Shown one piece after another: positions 44,355 to 53,377 of a stretch of DNA of 64,000 nucleotides. The stretch is from JAEUKH01 sp964447205. Lineage in GTDB: Bacteria; Myxococcota_A; Polyangia; Polyangiales; Ga0077539. Every line of letters begins with the position of its first letter. The stretch's first letter is position 1. Below the pieces are notes generated by a model. That model saw only the letters and a list, made by a program, of their open reading frames with translations, made no database searches and was not told the DNA's origin. A program made the translations under genes and the position numbers. The stretch is taken from the NCBI GenBank assembly GCA_964447205.1, contig CAYUSB010000039.1, positions 1 to 64,000 on the forward strand, in the 5' to 3' direction.

Positions 44355-44939
44355 TCAAGGGGATCGACCGCCGTCGGGGCGCGGGACGATGTCTTCGGGG
44401 GCGAGAGGCCCTTCGCGCACGAGGACCCAGTAGTCGGGGAGCGGCACGAGGAGGCCCCCGAGGTTGAAGATTTCCCACCCGAGGAGGAGGTCGTTCTGGC
44501 CGGGGTTGACGGCCACGAGGGGGCAGTACCCGGCCCGGGCGGGGAAGTCGGTGAGGGGGTTCCCGGCCACGCGGTAGTCGAGGTAGTGGGAGCCCTTCCA
44601 GCCGCGGGGAAACGAGAGCCCCTCGGCCGAGCGCAGCTCGTAGTGGCCGAAGGTGAGGGGTTTGCCCGCGCGGTCGTGTTTGGGGGCCGGAGGGCGGTCC
44701 CAGCCGGTCTGCTCGACCTTGACGTTCCACCCGCGGACGACGCCCGTGCGGGGGTCGCGGTAGAACGTCTTCCGAAACGACTTCCACATCATCGCGTGGA
44801 ACCACCCGGGCATGGACAGGTCGATGCCCGTGTAGCTGTGGTCGGCCACGGCGTCGACATCGAGGGGGGCGGCCCGCGCGACGAGGGCGTGCAGGTCCGC
44901 GGACTTCATGGTGAGGAGGTCTTCGAGGCGCAGGGTCAT
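44355..44939 (-). CDS. Conserved-looking hypothetical protein
   Basis: 194 residues from the ATG at 44939; the ATG at 44954 would add five. It is soluble and rich in aromatics: M-P-G-W-F-H-A-M-M-W-K-S-F-R-K-T-F-Y, then F-P-R-G-W-K-G-S-H-Y-L-D-Y and Y-C-P-L-V-A-V-N-P-G-Q-N-D-L-L-L-G. No known domain recognised. Strong codon bias and clear boundaries support a real gene. It lies upstream of rplU on the same strand. Confidence 0.7.
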   Translation of the reverse strand: MTLRLEDLLTMKSADLHALVARAAPLDVDAVADHSYTGIDLSMPGWFHAMMWKSFRKTFYRDPRTGVVRGWNVKVEQTGWDRPPAPKHDRAGKPLTFGHYELRSAEGLSFPRGWKGSHYLDYRVAGNPLTDFPARAGYCPLVAVNPGQNDLLLGWEIFNLGGLLVPLPDYWVLVREGPLAPEDIVPRPDGGRSP

Positions 44940-44992
44940 GGCCCGCGGGATCATACCGTCACGCGGTGATCGGGGGCGCGAGAGACTCTCGG

Positions 44993-45772
44993 TCAGCCCT
45001 CGCCGGAGCCTTGTCGGGCCAACACCGCACGCAGGTGTGCCAACTCTGCGAGGGCGGCCTCCTTGGCGGCGCGCTCGACCTCTACCTCTCCGAGAGCGGC
45101 CTCCTTGGCAGCGCGCTCGGCCTCCTTGGCGGCGCGCTCGGCCTCCGCCTCGGTGGGCCACAGGCGGGCGCCCTCGGGGTCGTCTGCGATCCTGAGCTTC
45201 ATCCCGTCTTCGGTGACGACGAGCCACCCGTCGAGCTCTTCGCTGCGGACCGGCCCTTCGCCCGCGTAGACACGGACATATTGCCCCCGCGCATCGAACC
45301 GCCACACCTGAATCCGGAAGGGCCCGCCGTCCACCCCGGGCCCGAGGAGCAAGGGGTCGAAGACCCAAAGCTCGTGCACCCTGGCCTCGGCATACCGTGC
45401 GGGCTTGTCGAAGTAATCGATCTCCGCGGTCCCCTCGCTCACCACCTCCACGGCCACCCGCGGCGCATGGTGGCCCTTGACCCACGTCCGCAGGCTCTCG
45501 ACCCGCGACCCGAGCGGGGGAGCGGGCTCCACGAGGTACACGTCGGGGTCGACCCCGTGCCGGGGACGCCGCGGATCCCACCGAAGGGCCAGGTGGCCGC
45601 CCACCAGGGCATCAACGCCGAGCGTAGAGCAGCGATGCTTCAGCACGCCCTTGAGCGTGTCGCAGGCCTCGCCCTGCGTCGGATTCTCGGGCATACGCTC
45701 CTCGTCGTCGTCCAGATCCCAGGCCGACCGTGACGGAGGAACTTCGTCTAGAATCCACGCGGCGCCACGCAT
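44993..45772 (-). CDS. Uma2-family (DUF820) putative nuclease with coiled-coil tail
   Basis: 259 residues from the ATG at 45772. The PD-(D/E)xK-like core has V-D-P-D-V-Y-L-V near residue 75, then V-A-V-E-V-V-S-E-G-T, Y-F-D-K-P-A-R-Y-A-E-A-R-V-H-E-L-W-V-F-D-P. These match the Uma2 nuclease pattern D...E-V-x-S...K. The C-terminal 60 residues are a heptad-like A-E-R-A-A-K-E-A repeat, a coiled coil common in this family. Function is largely unknown; members are often associated with mobile DNA. Confidence 0.85.
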   Translation of the reverse strand: MRGAAWILDEVPPSRSAWDLDDDEERMPENPTQGEACDTLKGVLKHRCSTLGVDALVGGHLALRWDPRRPRHGVDPDVYLVEPAPPLGSRVESLRTWVKGHHAPRVAVEVVSEGTAEIDYFDKPARYAEARVHELWVFDPLLLGPGVDGGPFRIQVWRFDARGQYVRVYAGEGPVRSEELDGWLVVTEDGMKLRIADDPEGARLWPTEAEAERAAKEAERAAKEAALGEVEVERAAKEAALAELAHLRAVLARQGSGEG

Positions 45773-45911
45773 GCCCACGACCCTACCATAGACGACCCGT
45801 CGGGGCTCCCGGTCCACGCTTCGGGCGCAGGGCCCGCGCGGCAGACACGGGGCCCGCGCTCGCTGCGTCTCGACGCCGCGATCGCCACGCTGCCACAGTC
45901 ACGCCCCCGCC

Positions 45912-47258
45912 ATGCCCCGCAAGCAGCCCGCGCCCCAAACCCTCGACGTGCCCACCCTCCGACGCGCGCTGCGCGAGGGCGACCCGAAGGCGCGCCGCAA
46001 GGCCGCCGAGGACCTCGCCGCGGCCCGCGACCCCGCCGCCCTGGACGACCTGGACGCCGCCCTTCACGACCGCGACGAGGGGCTCCGCAGCCGGGCCGCC
46101 TCGGCCCTCGCAGCCCTCGGCACCGACGAGGCCCTCGACGCCCTCCTGCGTCGCCTCCCGATCGAGCGACGTCCCAAGACCCTGGAGGCCCTCATCGGCG
46201 GCGTGGGGCGTTTTCCCACCGCACGGGCTGCCGACGCCCTCGGCGACCTGCTGCGAAGGGACGGTGACAAGGTTCCCGTCGGGTGGGCCCTGCGCGGGGC
46301 CCTCGGCGCGATGGGGCCCCACGGCCTCCGCGTCGCCGCCGCGTGCCTCGACGCGCCCGCCGCCGTCGCCGTGCACGCCGCTGCGGCCCTCGGCAAGACC
46401 CGCGACCCCGCCGCCGTGGCGCCCCTGGTCCAACGCCTCGCCCGGAGCACCGACGGCGGTCTGTGCGAGACCCTCGTGGCGGCCCTCGGGGACATCGCCG
46501 CCCCGGCCGCCACGGCCGCGCTCACCGACGTGCTCGTGCGCGACCTGCACGGCCTCGGGATGAAGGCCGCCCTCGCGCTGGCGAAGCACGGCGTCGCGGG
46601 CGTTCACGCGGTGCTGCCGCTGCTGGCTGCGCCCGACGGCTCCCCGTCGCGTGCGGCCTACGCCTTGAGCCAGAGCGGGGCCCCGGTCGAAGACCCGACG
46701 GGGCTCGTCCCCCTGTTGCTGCGGCGGGACGCGATGGTCTGGGCCCGCGACGCCCTGGAGCGCGCATCTGGCGGCCTCGATGCGGCGTGCGCCGCCTGCG
46801 ACGCGCTCGCGGCCGGCCTCGACGACGCCGACGCCGACCGCGTCTACGCCGCCGCGTGGTCGCTCGCCTGGATCGCCTCCGCGCGGCCCGCCGCCATCAC
46901 CGACCACGCCCTCGCGCGGCTCCTCGCCGCCGCCGACACGCCCCAACACGACGCCCGGGCCCGCGTCGCCGACGCCCTCGCGCGCGTGCACCCACGCGGC
47001 ATCGCGCAGACGGTCGCGGCCCTGCGCGATCCCAGCCTCGGGGTGCGGCACACGGCGGTCATGGCGATCGCGCAGTACCCCGTCGGCGTCCCGGAGGCCG
47101 CGGCCGTCCTCGCGGCGATGCTCGACGACGAGGGCCTCGCGATCTGGGCGACCGAGTCGCTGCGGCGCATCGGCCCCGAAGCCCACGCCGCGTTGCGGGC
47201 TGCGGCGGCGGGCGACGGAGAGGGCGCGCGTCGGGCCCAGAGGCTCCTCGGGCCCTGA
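45912..47258 (+). CDS. HEAT-repeat (PBS lyase-type) protein
   Basis: 448 residues, almost entirely Ala/Leu-rich helical repeats of about 30 residues. Examples are A-R-R-K-A-A-E-D-L-A-A-A-R-D-P-A-A-L, R-S-R-A-A-S-A-L-A-A-L-G and V-R-H-T-A-V-M-A-I-A-Q-Y. There is no signal or catalytic motif. Such solenoids bind proteins. No operon partner is apparent. Confidence 0.8.
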   Translation: MPRKQPAPQTLDVPTLRRALREGDPKARRKAAEDLAAARDPAALDDLDAALHDRDEGLRSRAASALAALGTDEALDALLRRLPIERRPKTLEALIGGVGRFPTARAADALGDLLRRDGDKVPVGWALRGALGAMGPHGLRVAAACLDAPAAVAVHAAAALGKTRDPAAVAPLVQRLARSTDGGLCETLVAALGDIAAPAATAALTDVLVRDLHGLGMKAALALAKHGVAGVHAVLPLLAAPDGSPSRAAYALSQSGAPVEDPTGLVPLLLRRDAMVWARDALERASGGLDAACAACDALAAGLDDADADRVYAAAWSLAWIASARPAAITDHALARLLAAADTPQHDARARVADALARVHPRGIAQTVAALRDPSLGVRHTAVMAIAQYPVGVPEAAAVLAAMLDDEGLAIWATESLRRIGPEAHAALRAAAAGDGEGARRAQRLLGP

Positions 47259-47773
47259 GGACTGCCGCGGTCGGGGCCGACGCGGAGGGGCGCCGCGCGC
47301 GAGCCCGCTTCATCGATGGGCACCTCCCCGTCGGAGGGCGCCGCTGTGCTCCGTGTGCTGGGCCCCGCCCGACCGGAGAGCCCGACTGCACGGTCTGCAA
47401 CCCGGGTCTCCCCGCCCGGCGGGTGCCGTTGCAACGCCCGCAGCGGGCTCCTCCCACGCGGAGACTGCCGTTGCAGGGCGCTCTCTGGCGCTCTCCTGGG
47501 AGGAGGAGGCAGAGAATGGGCAGTCCAACGGGATCCGCGCGCCGAGCACCCGCCCGGGTGGGGCTCCATTGCCCACGTCCGAGTCGACAGATTCCCCGTG
47601 ACGCGCGGCGACCTGTTCTGCTCCCGGCAGCGACCCCGGAGCGTGCGAGGCTAGAGATTTTCGGTGGCGGTGATGGCCATCGACGTGGACGGCCACGCGG
47701 TGGGGGACGTGCATCGTGTGGAGGCTTGAGCCACCTTCGAGGGGCGCTGGACGCGCAGAGAGGAGATTCTCGT
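47259..47773. other. Intergenic stretch without recognised gene
   Basis: 515 bp. Several frames are open by chance of GC content, but none has family-like composition. The segment gccgttgca occurs twice (near 47427 and 47469), and the context differs from the coding flanks. The 3' end holds the AGAGGAG ribosome-binding site of the next small gene. Confidence 0.45.
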
Positions 47774-48028
47774 ATGGGCGACGCAGTACGCATCATTGAG
47801 GTCGAGGGGCCGGGGGAGTTGCCCCGGTTCGCGCTGCCGGAGGGAGTCGATCGGCGGCTCCAGTGGCTGCTCGACAAGCAGGACCGCGGCGAGGCCCTGA
47901 CGGACGACGAGCGCGCGGAGGCGGAAGGCCTGGTCGAGCTGGTCGACCTCCTGGCCCTGCTCACGCTGCGCCCCCTCGTTGGTGATCCCCCCGCCCGAGG
48001 CCCCGTAGGGAGCCCCGGGCCCCGATGA
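47774..48028 (+). CDS. Small antitoxin-like hypothetical protein
   Basis: 84 residues from an ATG with AGAGGAG seven bases upstream. L-P-E-G-V-D-R-R-L-Q-W-L-L-D-K-Q-D-R-G-E-A-L and T-D-D-E-R-A-E-A-E-G-L-V-E-L-V-D-L-L-A-L-L resemble small proteins often found before HNH nuclease or toxin genes. No such partner follows: the next gene is on the other strand. It may be an orphan. Confidence 0.6.
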   Translation: MGDAVRIIEVEGPGELPRFALPEGVDRRLQWLLDKQDRGEALTDDERAEAEGLVELVDLLALLTLRPLVGDPPARGPVGSPGPR

Positions 48029-48040
48029 CCCCCGCAGCCC

Positions 48041-48793
48041 TCAGGACATCGGGCACTGCCCCCGGCTCGCGACCCGAACGCCCACCCCGGTGGCCCAGCA
48101 CGCGTTGACGTACGACCGCCCGTTGCAGCCGCACACGGCGTCGATCTCGCCCGAACATCGCCCGGGCCCCGTGATGGCGGCGCATCCTCCCGGGGTGCCG
48201 CACCCTTCGCCCCGGCAGTACTGCCCGGGGTTGCACTCGTTGTCGGTGCGACACGGGAAGTCTGTCCCCGCGGGCGGCGGGCGGCAGCAGTCGGAGCACG
48301 CGGGGTCGACGCAGGTGCCCGTGAGCAGGCAACACTGCTGCGACGCGGGGCAGTGGGCCTGGGTGGCGCAGGCGATGCGCTCGGGCACAGGGCCTCCCGC
48401 GTCGCGGCCCGTGTCATGGACGGACGTGCCGCACGCCCCCACCGCGAGGGTCACCCGAACGCCCGCCCGCGCGGCCTCAGGCAGGTCGCGGTAGGTGACC
48501 CCGTCGCAGCCACAGACATCGCAGCGGATCCCCCCCGCCGGACAGGCAGGCCTGAGTCCGCTCCCGTGGCCCTGGCGGGGCACACAGACCCCTATCCCGA
48601 CGCAGCCCGAACCCCCGCAGAAGCTCTCGGCGTCGCAGTCGAGGTGCGAGGCGCAGGGGCGCTCCTGGCCGACCGGGGGCGGAGGACGGCACGCGTCACG
48701 CTCGGTACTGGGGTCGAAGCATCGACCGGTGGCGAGGCAACACGCGGCCCCGGGCAGGCACCGCGCGCCCCCGCACAACCGTGGCAGGTCCAA
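48041..48793 (-). CDS. Cys-rich protein with Kazal-type domains
   Basis: About 250 residues; a TTG at 48793 is the assumed start and the N-terminus is uncertain. Two segments, C-D-V-C-G-C-D-G-V-T-Y and A-V-C-G-C-N-G-R-S-Y-V-N-A-C, match the Kazal protease-inhibitor core. Further Cys-rich stretches carry C-C-L-(x)-T-G-(x)-C. Kazal proteins are normally secreted, but no signal peptide is visible in this frame before the MutL stop. The gene could have lost its 5' end or rely on another start. It is immediately downstream of mutL. Confidence 0.6.
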   Translation of the reverse strand: MDLPRLCGGARCLPGAACCLATGRCFDPSTERDACRPPPPVGQERPCASHLDCDAESFCGGSGCVGIGVCVPRQGHGSGLRPACPAGGIRCDVCGCDGVTYRDLPEAARAGVRVTLAVGACGTSVHDTGRDAGGPVPERIACATQAHCPASQQCCLLTGTCVDPACSDCCRPPPAGTDFPCRTDNECNPGQYCRGEGCGTPGGCAAITGPGRCSGEIDAVCGCNGRSYVNACWATGVGVRVASRGQCPMS

Positions 48794-48798
48794 GCCCC

Positions 48799-50724
48799 TC
48801 AGCGCCCCACCTTGCGCTCGAGCTCTGACCAGCGCATCGACCACACCACGGGGCGGCCGTGGGGGCAGTGGCCCGCGAAGTCGACCCCGTCGAGGGCCGC
48901 GAGCAGGGCCCGGGCCTCGTCGTCGGCCACGGTCTCGCCCCCGCGCAGAGACCCGTGGCAGGCCATGGTGGCCAGGACGAGGTCGACGGCCTTGGAGAAG
49001 TCGTTGCTCTGCCGCCCGAGCTCGGCCACGAGGTCGCGCACGAGGCGCCGCGGGTCGGCCCGGGTGAGCAGGGCGGGGACGGCCCGGACGGCCACGGTGG
49101 TCGGCCCCATGGGCGACAGGTCGACCCCGAGGGCCAGAAGCTCGGGGCCGTGCTCCTCCACCACGGCCACCTCGTCCGCCGAGAGCTCGACCCGCTCGGG
49201 CACGAGGAGGGGCTGCATCGACACCGACCGTTGGGCGTAGGCCCGGCGCAGCCGCTCGAAGGCCACCCGCTCGGCCGCGGCGTGCTGATCGAGGATCACC
49301 AGCCCCGCGGGGCCCTCGCACACCAGGTACATCCTGCGCACCTGGCCCACGTAGTGGAGCGAGGCGAAGTTCGACCCGGGGGGGGCCGTCCCGGCGTCGT
49401 CGAAGGGAGCCGAGGCAGGGGTCGCTGGGCCAGGCCCGGGGGCCGTCCGAGGCGGCATCACGTCGGCGTAGGCCACGGGGGGATACGGGGCCGCGAGGAT
49501 ACGCCCCCAGGGGTCGTCGGAGGGCAGGGGCCCGGGGCTCTGCACGAAGGCCCCAAGGGGCCGCGGAGCCGGGGAGGAGGACGGGGGCAGGGCCGAAGCC
49601 GCAGGGGCCCGCGCCGGAGCGGGCTCGGCGAGGCCGGGCGGCGGGGCGTCGTCGGGCGGCGGGGCGGGGTCGGCCTCGGGGCGAGGCCCGGGGGCGATGT
49701 GGTCGCTCCAGAAGGTGGCCGGGCGGGTGGTGGCCCGGGCCCAAGGGGCGCTCGAGGCCGCGTCGCGCAGGACGGTCATCACGGCCTCGAAGACCGCCCC
49801 CTGGGACTGAAACCGCACCTCGCTCTTCTGCGGGTGCACGTTGACATCCACCTCCTCCGGCGGAACCTCCACCAGGACCGCCCCCACGGGATATCGCCCG
49901 GAGTCCAGGGTGCTCCCGTAGGCCTGGGCCACGGCCCGCATCAGGACCCGATCGCGGACGTGGCGGCCGTTGACGTATAAAGCCAGGTGCCCGGCCCCGC
50001 CGCGGGCCCGCTCGGGCGGACCGAGGAGGGCCACCACCCGGATGGCCCCCCGGGCCCCCCGCAGGTCGGCCAGCTGCTCGTCAGGCCACACCTCCCGAAC
50101 CCGATGCCCGATGTCGGTGTGCCGAAGAAACTCCCGCACCACCTTGCCGTCGCGCCGCACAACGAAGCGCACGTCGGGCCGCGGGATGGCCATCCGCACC
50201 ACGGCCTCCACACACGCCGACCCCTCCGTGGTCGGGGTCCGCATGAACTTCCGTCGGGCCGGGGTGTTGTAGAACAGGTCTTCGACGGTGATGGTCGTCC
50301 CGACAGCGCATCCTGCGGGTTTGATGACAGCGGGCCCCCCGGCCTCGACCACACACTCGGCCCCGGCGTCGGCCCCGCGGGCCCGCGACACGATGCGGGT
50401 GCGCGACACCGAGGCGATCGACGGCAGGGCCTCCCCCCGAAAGCCGAAGGTGGCCACCCCCACCAGGTCGTCGGCCGAGCGGATCTTGCTCGTGGCGTGG
50501 CGCACGACGGCCAGGGCGAGGTCGTCCGGGTGCATCCCCACCCCGTCGTCGGTGACCGAGAGCCGGGCCAGACCCCCCCCGTCGACGGTGACGGTGACCG
50601 TCTCGGCCCCGGCGTCGAGGGAGTTCTCTACGAGTTCTTTTACGACCGAAGCGGGGCGCTCCACCACTTCGCCAGCGGCGATCTGGTTGGCCACATCGGC
50701 GGGCAACAGGGCAATGACCGACAC
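48799..50724 (-). CDS. mutL: DNA mismatch repair protein MutL
   Basis: 641 residues from a GTG at 50724, which puts I-A-A-G-E-V-V-E-R-P in its usual place. The GHKL ATPase motifs are E-N-S-L-D-A-G-A, D-D-G-V-G-M and G-F-R-G-E-A-L. The C-terminal domain carries D-Q-H-A-A-A-E-R-V-A-F-E, an intact DQHA(x)2E(x)4E endonuclease motif, plus A-C-H and C-P-H-G-R-P. It is therefore a nicking MutL, as in bacteria lacking MutH. A Pro/Ala-rich linker (about residues 345-440) joins the halves. No mutS in the window. Confidence 0.95.
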   Translation of the reverse strand: MSVIALLPADVANQIAAGEVVERPASVVKELVENSLDAGAETVTVTVDGGGLARLSVTDDGVGMHPDDLALAVVRHATSKIRSADDLVGVATFGFRGEALPSIASVSRTRIVSRARGADAGAECVVEAGGPAVIKPAGCAVGTTITVEDLFYNTPARRKFMRTPTTEGSACVEAVVRMAIPRPDVRFVVRRDGKVVREFLRHTDIGHRVREVWPDEQLADLRGARGAIRVVALLGPPERARGGAGHLALYVNGRHVRDRVLMRAVAQAYGSTLDSGRYPVGAVLVEVPPEEVDVNVHPQKSEVRFQSQGAVFEAVMTVLRDAASSAPWARATTRPATFWSDHIAPGPRPEADPAPPPDDAPPPGLAEPAPARAPAASALPPSSSPAPRPLGAFVQSPGPLPSDDPWGRILAAPYPPVAYADVMPPRTAPGPGPATPASAPFDDAGTAPPGSNFASLHYVGQVRRMYLVCEGPAGLVILDQHAAAERVAFERLRRAYAQRSVSMQPLLVPERVELSADEVAVVEEHGPELLALGVDLSPMGPTTVAVRAVPALLTRADPRRLVRDLVAELGRQSNDFSKAVDLVLATMACHGSLRGGETVADDEARALLAALDGVDFAGHCPHGRPVVWSMRWSELERKVGR

Positions 50725-50852
50725 CCCCGGAGGGTACCACCCTCCCGCCCAGGGCGTGAGGCGAGTGTTTGCCTGTTTGACCCCCAAGTCCGCGCGATGC
50801 TAGCGTCGTGCCCATACGGCGGCGCGGGCGCATCGCGCACCTCGAAGCGATC

Positions 50853-53360
50853 ATGAAGCTCTGCCCGCAATGTAACAATGAGTTCGACGACACCCAGGGG
50901 CGGTGCCCCTACGACGACTCCGTTTTGCGGCCGCGTACGGCTCCCGGTGGGGTCACCACCGGGGTGGGCATCGGGGCCACCACCGGGGGCATGCTCGGCG
51001 GGGCCCCCCTGTCCGCTGCCGCCGCCGCCAGTTCGGCCGCGTCCCCCGCCGTCCTCTCCGCCGCACACGGGGCGCCCCTGTCGGCCCGCAGCGGGGCCGT
51101 GCTCCGCGGGGTGGGGGCCTCCAGCAGCACCTTCAAACCCGTCTCCAACGCGCGGATTCCGCGCCCCGCCCTGAGCCCCTCGGGCCGCGAGACCGAGTCC
51201 TTCGCCACGGTGCGCGATGAAGGGTACGGCCTCACGGGAGCTCCGACCCTCGCCAACGACGCCCTCGACCCCGACGCCCTCGATGCCCCGGGGCCCGACC
51301 CCACCACGGCCATCGCCTCGCCGCCAGACCCCGACGCCGGGGCCACCATGCGGGTCCCCCCGATGGTTCAGCTCGGCCTCCGCACGAGCCCTGGAGTCGC
51401 CCCGGCCTACCGCCCCCCGCCCCGCTTCGACCCCGGGCCCCCGCGAGCCCAAGACCCCGCCTCCGAGGGGCTCACCCCCTCTGAACCCGCCGACTCCTTC
51501 GGGACCGACCCCTCCGTCCCGATGCCCGCCGACGAGCGCACGAGCGTACAGAAGACAGTCAACCCCCCCGCCCCCACCGCCACCACGCCCTCCAGCCCCG
51601 GCATCGACCCCGACGCCTTCACCGACAGCCCCACCATCGCCATCAAGACCGTCGGAGACATCCCGGAGTACCAGGGCCCCAAGACCGAGCCCCCCATCCC
51701 CGACGACGACCCCCCCGAGAGCCGCTCCTCGGAGCCCGACCTGACCGGGCAGCTCATCGCAGGCCGCTACCGGGCCATCCGCCTCCTCGGCGAAGGGGGC
51801 ATGGGGGTGGTGTACTCCGCCGTCGACGAGCGCCTCGAGAAGCCCGTGGCCATCAAGGTCCTCAAGGAGGAGTACGCCCGCCGCGCCGACGTGGTGGCCC
51901 GCTTCACCCAGGAGGCCAAGAGCGCCGCCAAGATCAAACACGAGAACGTCCTGCAGGTCACCGACCACGGCAAGAGCGCCGAGGGCCAGCACTACATCGC
52001 GATGGAGCTGCTCACCGGCACCGACCTCGCCGACGTCCTCCACCGCGACGGGACCGTCACCGTCGACCGCGGCCTCGACCTCGCCGGACAGATCTGCCGG
52101 GCCCTCACCGCCGCCCACGAGCAGGGGGTCGTACACCGCGACCTCAAGCCCGAAAACGTCTTCCTCATCCAAGAGTCCAGCGGCCGGGAGGTCGTCAAGA
52201 TCGTTGACTTTGGCATCGCCCAGCTCAAGGACAACACCGGCGACGGCAAGAAGCTCACCCGCACCGGGATGATCTTCGGCACCCCGGAGTACATGTCGCC
52301 CGAGCAGGCGAGCGGAAAGCCCATCGACCACCGCGTGGACGTCTACGCCGTGGGGGTGATCTTGTACGAGATGTTCTCGGGGCGGGTGCCCTTCGTGGGC
52401 GACACGTTTATGGGCGTGCTGACCCAGCACATGTTTGAGATGCCCCCCCCCCTGGCCCACATCAACCCCACCGTGGCGGTCTCCCCCGACCTGGAGGCCG
52501 TGATCTTCAAGGCCCTCGCCAAAGACCCGGGCCAGCGCTACCCCTCCATGGCCGCCCTCGCCGAAGACCTCGGCCGGGTGCGGGCCGGCCTTCAGGCCCA
52601 GGCCCCGCGGCTGCACCACGGGGGGTCTCCCTCGGGGGCCTTCTCGACCCCGGCCGGGTCAAACGATCCGACCCGTCCCGCGGCCATCGTGACCTCCTTC
52701 ACGGGCGAGACCACCCTCGCCGTGACCCCGGCCCCCCGACGCCGCAAGCTGGGCCTCGTCCTGGCCCTCGCGGTGAGCGCCGCCGCCGGGCTCGCCGTGG
52801 CCTACTCGCTCTCCACCCCCGAGGCCCCACCCCGGGTCGCGACCCCCGCGACACCCCCCGCGACGCCCCCCGCGACGCCCCCCGCGACGCCCCCCGCGAC
52901 CGCTCCCAGCCCGCCCCGTCCTGCGGCCAACCCCACCCCGACGGCCAACCCCGCCCCGGTCCCAGGGCCAGAGCAGCCCGCTCCCGCCGCCCAAGGGCGC
53001 CCCGCGGAGCCCGCCCGGATCGAGGTGCGCTTCGCCGTGGCGGGCCACCCCGACGCGCGGATGGAGGCCCGCCTCGAAGGGGCCGCGGAGCCCGACCCGG
53101 CCCTGTCGTGCCCGGCCCTGCCGTGTACCCGGTCGGTGACGGTCGGGGTGCCGTTGCAGGTGACGGCCATCGCCGGACGGCGGCGCCGTACGACTTCGGT
53201 CGTACCCGAGCGGGCCGGACAGGAGTTCGCCCTCGACCCGGGCCCCGAGCCCCGGGCCCGTCCGTCGTCCGGATCCCAGGGGTCGCGGCCCCACCGCCAG
53301 AGCACCCCGCGGTGCGGCCAACGTTATCCAAACTCCGACCTTCTCGTCCCCTGCATTTAA
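50853..53360 (+). CDS. Ser/Thr protein kinase with N-terminal zinc ribbon
   Basis: 835 residues from the ATG at 50853. M-K-L-C-P-Q-C and G-R-C-P-Y-D form a short zinc ribbon. A roughly 280-residue low-complexity region follows. The Hanks-type kinase domain (about residues 305-575) has G-E-G-G-M-G-V-V-Y, V-A-I-K-V-L, H-R-D-L-K-P-E-N, D-F-G-I-A and G-T-P-E-Y-M-S-P-E-Q-A, so it should be active. One membrane helix (about 631-654) precedes a Pro/Ala-rich outer segment. It is probably a membrane sensor kinase, but no ligand domain is recognised. The next kinase follows 17 bases later. Confidence 0.92.
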   Translation: MKLCPQCNNEFDDTQGRCPYDDSVLRPRTAPGGVTTGVGIGATTGGMLGGAPLSAAAAASSAASPAVLSAAHGAPLSARSGAVLRGVGASSSTFKPVSNARIPRPALSPSGRETESFATVRDEGYGLTGAPTLANDALDPDALDAPGPDPTTAIASPPDPDAGATMRVPPMVQLGLRTSPGVAPAYRPPPRFDPGPPRAQDPASEGLTPSEPADSFGTDPSVPMPADERTSVQKTVNPPAPTATTPSSPGIDPDAFTDSPTIAIKTVGDIPEYQGPKTEPPIPDDDPPESRSSEPDLTGQLIAGRYRAIRLLGEGGMGVVYSAVDERLEKPVAIKVLKEEYARRADVVARFTQEAKSAAKIKHENVLQVTDHGKSAEGQHYIAMELLTGTDLADVLHRDGTVTVDRGLDLAGQICRALTAAHEQGVVHRDLKPENVFLIQESSGREVVKIVDFGIAQLKDNTGDGKKLTRTGMIFGTPEYMSPEQASGKPIDHRVDVYAVGVILYEMFSGRVPFVGDTFMGVLTQHMFEMPPPLAHINPTVAVSPDLEAVIFKALAKDPGQRYPSMAALAEDLGRVRAGLQAQAPRLHHGGSPSGAFSTPAGSNDPTRPAAIVTSFTGETTLAVTPAPRRRKLGLVLALAVSAAAGLAVAYSLSTPEAPPRVATPATPPATPPATPPATPPATAPSPPRPAANPTPTANPAPVPGPEQPAPAAQGRPAEPARIEVRFAVAGHPDARMEARLEGAAEPDPALSCPALPCTRSVTVGVPLQVTAIAGRRRRTTSVVPERAGQEFALDPGPEPRARPSSGSQGSRPHRQSTPRCGQRYPNSDLLVPCI
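52848..52895 (+). repeat. 12-bp tandem repeat, four units
   Basis: Four units gcgac(g/a)cccccc encode A-T-P-P in the extracellular linker of the kinase just after its membrane helix. Confidence 0.9.
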
Positions 53361-53377
53361 AGAATGCCCAAGAGCCC

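Noticed and set aside
47259..47773. Several open frames between the HEAT-repeat and small antitoxin-like genes
   Set aside because: None has a ribosome-binding site, motif or codon use like the neighbours.
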